From Sordaria brevicollis (taxonomy: Eukaryota > Ascomycota > Sordariomycetes > Sordariales > Sordariaceae): DNA of 64,000 bases. The position numbers and the translations under genes are program-made. The stretch covers positions 806,001 to 870,000 of the forward strand of contig JAUTDP010000015.1 in the NCBI GenBank assembly GCA_033439795.1. The letters run 5' to 3'. The notes beneath the pieces are model-generated. The model was not told the DNA's origin. It did not search any database and was given only the letters and a program-made list of their open reading frames with translations. Shown here piece after piece: positions 55,583 through 64,000 of the stretch (position 1 is the stretch's first letter; each line of letters begins with the position of its first letter).

Positions 55583-57645
55583 ATGGAGGGCAATCCAGAA
55601 AACCAGTCGTGGCCTGCACCATGGCATCACATCCTATCTTCGCCCTCACAGCAGCAGACGCAGGACAACAACAATGCAGCCATCAATGCCGACCCCCATC
55701 ACCACCAGACGCCTCGGATAAACGCAGAACAGATCGACATGGACGCTTACACCACCGAAAGCCAGTCCTTCTGCTCGGCTACAGAATCCAATTTCGACCG
55801 TGTGGCAGAGTACATGGCGTCGCTGCAACCACAACGTGGGCATCCCTTCTCTTCCCTCCTCGATATTCTTCGTAGAGTAGTAGATACTGACGAGATCTTC
55901 ACAGACAAAGAGACAGATTTCCCTGAACAAACAAGCCCACTCGTTCATCTCCCTCTCGAACTCCTCGAAAGTGTCTTTGACCACCTATCCGCCATCGACT
56001 TGGTCGCTGTCTCGGCCACATGCCGTCACCTACGCACCATCGCCAATTCCGAGTTCCGCTGGCAAGGCCTCGTGCAAGAGAACGTGCCCGGTTATAAAGT
56101 CACCTCTTGCTACCCTTACAACTCCTTCCGCAAACTCTACCAAGCCCACGACCCGCGCTGGTTCCTACCCAAGTACAAGATATGGTTCGCCGACGACAGC
56201 CTCTACGGCCGTCTGATTATCGCCCGATTCGACCACCGCCGCGGCTGTATCGAAGGCTACCAACTGGTCGCCTCCGTCCCCGACGATATCTGGGAAGATG
56301 ACGTCCTCGACAACGGCACCATGATCCGGAAGCACGATTTCCGCGTAGGCCTACACCTCGACCAGCCCGTCTTTCAACTCGACCCCGAGAACCAATCGCC
56401 CGAGAGCGACAACGCCACGGTCCGTCTCTGGCAGGACCTCGACTTTGTCCGGTACAAAGACAACAACGACAACAACGGGGACTCTTCAAAACCCAAACCA
56501 AAGTTCAAAGTCGAAGTCCGCGCCCAAGGCGGCTCTTCCATCTCCGCCGGCTCCCGCTCCCGCTCCTTCCACGCCAACCTTTTCCTCGCCAAAGCCCAGC
56601 ATCTGCGCAACGCCATCCACGACACCGAAGAGCTCATGGACGCCCACGACGTGCGCGACCTGCTCCATACCGACCTCAGCCGCTCCCTTTCCACACGCGA
56701 TTACCTCGTCCGCAGCACCATCCCCGGCGCCGTCATCCCCGGAGGCGGCCACGGTCTGCGCGCCGCAGTACCGCCCGGCATGATGACCATCTTGCGCGAC
56801 AAGTACTGGCCGCCACCTACCGTCGAGTCGCCCCACCGTGTAGCCAACGTGGGCCCTGTAGGCGTAAACGGGGGGTACAACGCCGATGCCACGTCCAAAA
56901 TCTTGCAGAACCCACCTGCTACCAGGGCAGAAATCAGCGACCACGCTTTTCACCTTAGGAGATGGGTTGAGTTTGGCAGAGTCATGAGGGCGCATATTGG
57001 TGAAGAACTGGTGACGTACTCGACTCTGGACGCGAGACTGTACACGCCCACTCCGGAAAAGCCGTATAGGGGGATATTTGTGGGGCATTATGGACCGCAT
57101 GGGTGCGAGTTTATACTGATGCATCAACCTGATGATGATCCCCGCTCTTTTGAAGAACTAGAAAGGAGGGAGGGTGAAACGGATGAAGAGTTTGAGCAGA
57201 GGAAGAGAGATGCAAAGGTGTATAGGGGTGGGATAGCAGGGATCAAACTCACTGGTGACCCTAACGTGCCGAGAGGAGAGTATACCTTTGTTGCTAAGGA
57301 TATTGGCGAGGAAGGGTTTGTGAAGGTTGCGGACGAGGAAGAGTTTCTGGGCGCGAGGGTGGTAAAAGCGAAGGGACACGTGGCGGAACATAACTTTCGG
57401 GATGGTGAGTTTTTTCTGTCCTTTCTTCCTCCTTCTTTCCTTTACTCTCCATCACGTTTTCCCATGTTCAGATGTTGAAATGACGACACAACGCAACAGC
57501 GCTAATGATGATGAACACAGACGACTGGATTGACTGCGACCTCTTCCTCGCTTCTCATAACCGGCTTGCCCTCCATTGGCATAGGTGGGATATGACGAGC
57601 GTTTTTGAAAGGGTCGATATTGACAAGTTTATCGTTCCCGAGTAA
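55583..57645 (+). CDS. F-box protein
   Basis: Probable substrate receptor of an SCF ubiquitin ligase. Exons 55583-57404 and 57521-57645 encode 648 residues. Frame codons upstream of the ATG at 55583 lack another ATG. The F-box is at about residues 118-165: LPLELLESVFDHLSAIDLVAV, then CRHLRTIANSEFRWQGL. After it comes a fungal-type conserved region (RWFLPKYKIWFADDSLYGRLIIARFD) and a C-terminal part with GIFVGHYGPHGCEFILMHQ. The last exon ends DIDKFIVPE and the stop overlaps a donor-like GTAAGT, so a further exon cannot be fully excluded. The N-terminal 80 residues are Gln/His/Asn-rich. Substrate unknown. Confidence 0.9.
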
Positions 57646-59202
57646 GTACGTCTTCGCGCAGTTCCTTGCTATGAGCGATGCTTTAAGTCTTGCATTTCAA
57701 ACCCTTTACGGTTTTTTCTGTCTCCGTATCACGACGACACGGTAATGACTCTACGAGCCGCGATGGTAGGCTGTATGACGGGCCTTGGTTTATGTTGTGA
57801 TGTTGATGGATTGACAGAGGAGAAAAGTTTGGATTTTGATGAAAGGTTATGATTATGAATTGGTACGAACTGGATTCCAGGGATAACAACAGGACTGGCT
57901 ACTTTAACGATGGGCATATGATCGGATGGATGAATTGGGTACATATCTTTATTGGTGAACGTCGTTGGGATGTTTTTGTTTTATGCGGGTTGGGGAAAGG
58001 ACAGGCATCTAGCATAGGAGCACATATGAGTTTTAACACAACGCGATGGTTTCTTTTCTTTTTCTTTTCTTTTTTTATTTCGCGCCTCGATGGGTGACTC
58101 TTATGTAATGTGCCCATATACACTGTCGTAATATGTCGCGATGTTCACAAGCAGCATGCCGCCGACTTCCGTAGACGTTAACACCGGTCACCGATAACCG
58201 CCCGCCTCGGCGCCCCGGTCCCCTATCTTGACACCCCGACACAGCGGTTCACCACGCCAAGACCAGCACATGCCTGCCCCGAAGACAGGCGGAACAAACA
58301 GCGGATGCAACGCTACAAAGATCCGCCCAATGGATCCCTGACGTCAAGCGAATCCTGACGGCAATTGACGGCCTTAACCTCCCAAAATCAAGCACCTTGT
58401 TGGCTACTAACGCTCATCACGGTTGGTACATGGCCAGCCATGGGATTTCCCATTACCCAACGCGATGCAGGTACACAAGTCTAACAGGGCTGGTCTTGAC
58501 CGACTGACTGCTGACTTCCCGCTGGCTGGTTGTACAAAAGTCGGAAACATATGTATGTACACGAGCTGCGTGTCTTGTCCAAAGTGGTTGGATTGTCGGT
58601 GGGCTCGTGACCATTCTACTGTAAATGGTTTGTTTGTTTTGGTGTATGCTCTGGACGGCGGTGTGCTAATGATAAGCTAATAGGTAAGGAAAGGAGAAGG
58701 CGGGAAAGGAAAGGGAAGATAAAAAAGAGTTCTGGGGAAATCTAGAACTTTGGATAAAAGTGGTGACGGGATCTCGGGCGTCCAGTGTGATCTCATCTGG
58801 ATCTGTTATCTAGATGGATGGACCCTTCCGCTTTGACTTATACAAGTACTCCTTCCTCCTACAACCTTGTTACATGTGTTACCTACCCCCTGATCTTTCT
58901 TTTTCTACTTCATTCTCTTCTTTCACGTTGACAAACTTGTCTTCCATTTCCATTTGCCATTTTCCTTGCTAAACTGGCAACTGCGTGCTTGATCGTCGCC
59001 GTCGTCGCTGGGATTTACATCATCCGGTTCTCGGTGACAAACTGACAAGGGACCGAACATACGGCACTCGGATGAAGAAGGGATGATATAAAAGACGACA
59101 GGGACAACAAAGTCAAAGCAGCAGGAGGTTTATCAACATCTAGACCGGCATATTCAGTACAGCAAAGACAGAAGCTGTACAGCTTGCAGTATTTCCGACG
59201 CA
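57646..59202. other. 1.5-kb intergenic
   Basis: Between the F-box gene and sulfite oxidase, both plus strand. A T/C-rich tract (TTTCTTTTCTTTTTC type) covers about 58048-58080. No gene recognised on either strand. Confidence 0.5.
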
Positions 59203-61508
59203 ATGGCTTCTGCACGGCCTGCCGCTCGCCTCGCAGGCGATCTTCTCCGACTTGCACCTCGCCGACCTACATCACTACTACCTAAGCAACTACCACAACC
59301 CACGATAAGCGTTTCTACAACAGTCCTGTCCTTGACATTACGAACACGAGCTTTTCACGACCACACCTCTAAAAGCCCTGCTCCCACGCCAAGCCCCAAA
59401 CCACCAAAACATGACGCTCCTCGAGGCTCAAAACACCAACAACAATCCCGCGTTGCTCCCACAGGCCTGGCCGTAGGCGCTGGTGTTGCTGCTCTAGCTT
59501 CCTACCTCTACAACCGCGATCGCGACCCCAAGAGCAAGCGAACCGATCGAGCAAAAGATCCAGATAAAGAACCACCACCACCATCTCCAGACTCCGAATT
59601 TTCTATCCAAGCCAACTCCTCTGATAACGACACCCGCGAACCCCTCTCCCTCCCCCGGTACCACCTCTCCGAAGTCCGTAACGAGCACTCCGGCACCTCT
59701 GATACGCCATGGGTCACCTACGGCGACAAAGTCTACGACATAACAGACTGGGTCGGCGCCCACCCCGGCGGCGACGTGATCCTGCGAGCAGCTGGCGGTG
59801 CAATCGAGCCGTACTGGGACATCTTTGCCATCCATAAGAATTCTCCTTACGTCCGCGATATCCTGGAGTCATACTGTATTGGGTATATACACATGAGCGA
59901 TCTCGATCCGGTCACCAAAAAGCCGAAGATGGATGAGATTGAGGACCCCTTTGCTCAAGACCCGGAGAGAGATGCCAGGTTGGTTACCCATACGGCCAAA
60001 CCGAGGAATGCGGAGACGCCGTCGGACTTTGTCGCGTCGGAGTTCAACACGGGGGAAGAGCTGTTCTATGTCAGACATCATATGTGGGTGCCTGTTATCG
60101 GTTCCGACGGCGCCCCTGTTGAAGAGAAACATGTGTTGAGCGTGGAACTGCCGGATGGCGAAGTCAAGGGGTATACTCTGAAGGAACTAAAGGAACGGTT
60201 TCAGCGACACAAGGTTACGGTTACATTACAGTGCTCAGGCAACAGGCGAAACGACATGACGAGACACGCTGGCAAGACGAATGGCTTGCAATGGGGTGTG
60301 GGCGCCATCAGTAATGCGGAATGGGAAGGTGTTTTGTTACGGGACGTCTTGAACGACGCAGGGTTGAAGGTTAAGGACCCTCTACCGCCACCGCCGTTTC
60401 TCCCCCCTCGACATCAACTCCCGACGAAGAAGAACTGCCCTCCCAAAAAGACCTCCACGTCCAATTCAACGCCCTCGAAGCCTACGGCGCCTCCATTCCG
60501 CTCAACAAAGCTCTCGATCCCACCGGCGACGTCCTCCTTGCCTTCCGCATGAACGGCCGCGCTCTCCCTCGCGACCACGGTTACCCCTTGAGGGCTATCG
60601 TCCCCGGTCACGTAGCTGCTCGCAGCGTCAAATGGCTCAACAAAATCACCGTATCAGACGAGGAAAGTACCAGCCAGTGGCAGCGAAGAGATTACAAGAG
60701 CTTTGGACCCAACGAGGGCGCGAACCCAAACTGGGACAAGGCGAAAAGCATCCAAGAAATGCCGGTTACTTCAGCCATCACTGGAGTGTGGGTTGGTGAG
60801 GATTGTTTGAAGAACAAGAATAGCACAAACAACAAGCAAAAGAAAACAACGGTTGATTTGGCGGATGTTGACGGTCAGAAGGTTGGGTGTACTAAGACTA
60901 CTTCCACCACCACCACCACTTCATCACCATCCACCGAAACCAACACCAAAATCCCAATCACAATGCAAGGCTACGCCTACTCCGGCGGCGGCCGCGCCAT
61001 CGCCCGCGTCGATGTATCGCTGGACAACGGCCGAACGTGGGATCAAGCCGAGTTGATTGATGACTGCGCCAACCCCGAGACTCCCTGTTACGGAAATAAG
61101 ACGTGGACTTGGAAGCGGTGGAGGTATTCTGCTACTTTACCACCTTCTGTCCTACCTTCTTCTTCTTCTTCTTCTTCTTCTTCATCTTCATCTTCTGAAG
61201 ACAAGAAGTGCACAACCCTAATAGTCAAAGCCGTCGACGAAGCCTACAACACCCAACCGGAATCTCACGCGGGGATTTATAATGTCAGGGGAAACCTGGC
61301 TACGGCTTGGCATCGCGTGAGGATATGTCCGGAGTGTGTAAAGTGTCCTGATGGCGGGAAGGGGGTCAAGTGGATGACGGGGAAGGTGGTAGGGTGTGGG
61401 TTTGAGAAGGAGAGTCAGGTGGCTAGGGAGAGGAAGATTGAGGAGAGGGAGAATAAGGGGAAGGGGGATAGTGCGGTTGGGACGGCTGCTGGGAGGCCGG
61501 GGAAGTGA
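59203..61508 (+). CDS. Sulfite oxidase, apparent single-base frameshift
   Basis: Molybdenum enzyme oxidising sulfite to sulfate. Reading frame 59203-60408 has an Arg-rich mitochondrial-type leader, a membrane-like stretch near 90-105 and a cytochrome b5 domain at about 152-232 (heme ligands in HPGGD near 186 and IHK near 210). The molybdopterin domain follows, with the Mo-binding Cys in LQCSGNRR near 343. The rest (VQFNALEAYGASIPL, MNGRALPRDHGYPLR, the dimerisation domain, end at 61508) lies in the next frame. The two frames overlap and no GT-AG intron joins them in phase. One base missing from the C6 run at 60403-60408 explains the break. It may be a sequencing error, an allele-specific lesion or a true pseudogene. 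A poly-Ser run lies near 61160-61195. Confidence 0.88.
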
Positions 61509-61918
61509 TGTTATGTAATGTGGTGTTTGGAGTTTTGGAGTGAAAGCATGTGTGAGTGCATTGATGCATTGGATATTATATCCAAGGTTGGTGAAAGAGA
61601 CATTGATGCATGAGGAGTTGAGGGAACACATGATAGTTTTTGCATAGCAGCTTCATTAAGTAATGTTAACTTTTCACAACGTCACGAAAGGGTCACATGC
61701 CAGGGAAACGGAAGGTATTCAAAAGCAAATAACTGAGGTCTAGAACTAAGGACGTAAAGCAAAGTACGAAAGCTACAGACAAGATGTGAAATCCAAAACA
61801 CAGAGGAGTTACGAACAAACCATCCATCCGAACCTTTTAACGCCATCCAATATCCAACAAAACAGAAACCTCTACTTACAGTCCGACGTTTACTCACAGA
61901 ATCCGGTCCCAAAGCCCA
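61509..61918. other. Intergenic, convergent
   Basis: Between the stops of sulfite oxidase (+) and the edge gene (-). Nothing recognised. Confidence 0.5.
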
Positions 61919-64000
61919 CTAAACAATAGCACCAGGATAATCCATCGCCAAGGCCTCCAAATCCTCCTCCGTCACCCTAGCAGGGGCCGGCAACCCACCC
62001 GCTCTCTCCTTGCCCTTCCCCTTGTGTTTCTTGCTCGACCTCTCTTCATACCCATACTCCTCCTGCTCCTCCTCCTCCTCCTCATCATCATCAGCATACC
62101 CCCGCCAACCCACCAGCGTCGGCCCATTCGTCCCCATCCTCTGCAGTTCCCTCACCTTGGCCAAATTCCTCTTCATCTCCTCCTCCTCCGCCTTCTCCAC
62201 CGCCTCGATCGCCTCGCGCCGCTCCATCTCCTCAATCTGCTTCAAAATCCCCTTCATCGTCGCCTCCTCTTCCGCGTCGCGGTACTCTCCCGGCTTGCGA
62301 TTCTTGTACTTCTCCTTAAGCCTGCGACGAGCGTCAAGCTGGAGTTGCTTAACCTTTTCAAACTCGGCTTCGACTACTTCCACATCGCGCTCTGCGTGTT
62401 CGTGCTGCTGCCGGGAATACGGAGAGTTAGAAGAGATGGGTCCGCTCCTCATAGCTCTGCGTTCGCGCTGACGGGCCTCCATGGCGGCGCGGGAAATGGC
62501 GCGTTCCTCGGCGGCGATGGCCTCCTGAAGCTCCTTTTTCTCCTCGGCGAGCGCCTGGCGGTACATTCGCATCCTGAGCGCAAAGTACTCGTCGTCTTCG
62601 CGCTGCTTCTCGTCGATGAACTTCTGGAGCGCGGCCCAGGGGGAACCAGCGGGGGCGGGCTCGTTGGGGTCCGCGCCCGTCCAGGCGTCGCGCAGCATGC
62701 GCTGCTCGCGGGCCTCGACGAGCTGGGGGTTTTCGTAGTCGATGCGCTGCGGCGGCCGGGGTGGGTTGGCTTCCAGGTTGTGCAGCCGGGCTTTGAGGTG
62801 GGCGAGGTGGGCGGAGCGGGAGTGGTAGGAGAGGTCGGACTCGCCGCCGTCTCCTACTTGGAGGGGGTCCGGGGAGGTGCCCTTGCCAAAAAGCTTGAGG
62901 TTGGGAGATAGCGAGACCTTGGGGGGACGGCTGCGGCCGCGAGAACGTTTCTTGTATGGGGATGATGAGGATGAGGCGTTGCTGTTGGTGCTGAAGTTGC
63001 CAGAGGAGTCACCACGCGTGTGCATCATTTTGGCGTTTACCACTCCGGGACGGGTAGAGACGGGAGACTCGGGAGGGCGGATGATGTTGACGACGCGGGC
63101 TTTCATTACTTTGATGGCAGGTGCGTTAGTTGGTGGTCCTTCATCGTCGCTGTCGGCGTCTTGGTCTGGGGCGGTGGGCGAGCTCACGGCGTCTTCTTCG
63201 TCGGCTTCGGCAACCTTGGCTCTGCCTCTGGTGGTGACACCGCCACGAGCGGCAGTCTTGACGGGAGCCGCCTTCTTGGCTGCGGCCTTTGGCCTGCCCC
63301 TTCCCTTGGTAGGAGCCTCTTCCTCGGATTCCTCCTCGACTTCAGAGCTAGAAGGGGTGGCGTCCGAGTTCGGCTCCCTGATGCCGTGGACGGTGGGCAG
63401 GATCTTGGGCGGAGCCCTCAAGATGATTTTCTCCCCAACGGAACCCTTTCCCTCTTCGATAGCCTTGGCGGCAGCAGCCTTTTGGGCGGCAGCTGTCATA
63501 GTCTGGGTTTTGGCAGGCTTAGGAGGTTGGGCTGGAGTGGTGGGGGTGGTGCTGGTCTTGGTTGCAGAAGCCTTAGCTTTGCCCTTTGTCTTTGGAGGTG
63601 GCGGCGGCAAGGACTTCTCTTCCTCTTCATAGTCCTGTGGGTCATCAAACTTGACAACCTCGACTTGTTGTGGCCAGAGCGAGATATCCATTGGGTCGGC
63701 GGCTGTTATTTGTTAGTCGGTAACTTTGAAAAAAAGTGTGGAAGAGAGGAACATACCAGCATCAGCATCGGAAAGCTCAGACTCATCCGAATGGTCTTTC
63801 GAAGGCTTATAACTAGGATCCTCCGACTGGAACGGCGCCAGCTTCTTCTTGCCTCCCTTGTTGGTTGGCTTGAACGAGACCTTCCGTGGCCTTTCAGCAG
63901 GGACTCGCGCCGGCTCAGCAGCAGGCACCGTCTTGGCCTTCTTAGCTGCCGGTGGGCGTGTAGCGTCGTCTTCTTCTTCTTCGACATCGTCATCTAGATC
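61919..64000 (-). CDS. Charged nuclear-type protein, 5' end outside window
   Basis: Exons 63702-61919 and 64000-63757 (open to the window edge) give at least 675 residues. Splicing across GTATGT...ACTAAC...CAG joins SDADA to ADPMDISLW in frame. The protein is low-complexity and strongly charged: acidic runs, KKAKTVP and GGKKK basic patches, AAAKKAAPVK, and an SR-like KKRSRGRSRPPK. A long coiled coil follows at about 440-600 (EEKKELQEAIAAEERAIS onward), then an acidic stretch and KKHKGKGKERAGG near the end. Multiple lysine-rich signals suggest a nuclear location. No catalytic domain seen; identity unknown. The missing N-terminus may hold the informative domain. Confidence 0.75.

Noticed and set aside
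61988..63632. Long plus-strand frames opposite the edge gene (295 and 251 codons)
   Set aside because: Ser/Leu-rich shadows of a Glu/Lys/Arg-rich minus-strand gene with consistent splicing.
1..64000. Secondary-metabolite cluster, CRISPR array or dispersed 5S rRNA gene
   Set aside because: No synthase genes, no spaced direct repeats, and no 5S-like sequence was seen; the oxidoreductases and monooxygenase belong to unrelated functions.

Overview
The window looks like nuclear DNA of a filamentous ascomycete of the Neurospora/Sordariales type. The evidence is short GT-AG introns with GTRAGT-like donors and CTAAC-like branch sites, intron-bearing tRNA genes, fungal gene families, and a left end carrying the signature of repeat-induced point mutation (RIP): CpA and TpG almost absent, TpA in excess, CpG retained, no long reading frame. 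Gene names rest on recognised protein motifs; species is an inference.

Layout. 1-9650 is a RIP-destroyed, AT-rich block. Read on the minus strand it still shows a Ty3/gypsy-type retroelement in the order gag-like, reverse transcriptase, integrase. Inside it, 9160-9320 is an unmutated GC-rich island folding into three consecutive hairpins. From about 9.7 kb base composition becomes normal and gene-bearing DNA begins.

10.1-25 kb: kynurenine 3-monooxygenase (+), a large CorA-like membrane protein (-), tRNA-His with intron (-), an NmrA/isoflavone-reductase-like oxidoreductase (+), a small doubtful ORF (-), and a large C2H2 zinc-finger protein (-). 26-36 kb is a dense housekeeping block: NOP56 (+), VPS4 (-), prefoldin subunit 6 (+), an unrecognised protein (-) and an AMSH-type JAMM deubiquitinase (+). 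VPS4 and AMSH both act at the ESCRT/endosome step. 36-46 kb is sparser: tRNA-Ala with intron (-), a GST of the eEF1B-gamma type (+), two secreted Ecp2/Hce2-like paralogues (-) and a second NmrA-like protein (+).

47-64 kb: a 1263-residue coiled-coil protein (+) that embeds an intact retroelement integrase H2C2 zinc-binding module, a membrane alpha/beta hydrolase (+), a small cupin (-), an F-box protein (+), mitochondrial-type sulfite oxidase with an apparent one-base frameshift in a C6 tract (+), and a charged nuclear-type protein cut by the right edge (-).

The genes do not form one pathway or cluster. The most unusual items are the coiled-coil/integrase-module gene, the three-hairpin island surviving in RIPed DNA, the sulfite oxidase frameshift and the tandem Ecp2-like pair. 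Exon coordinates were worked out by hand from splice signals and reading-frame continuity.
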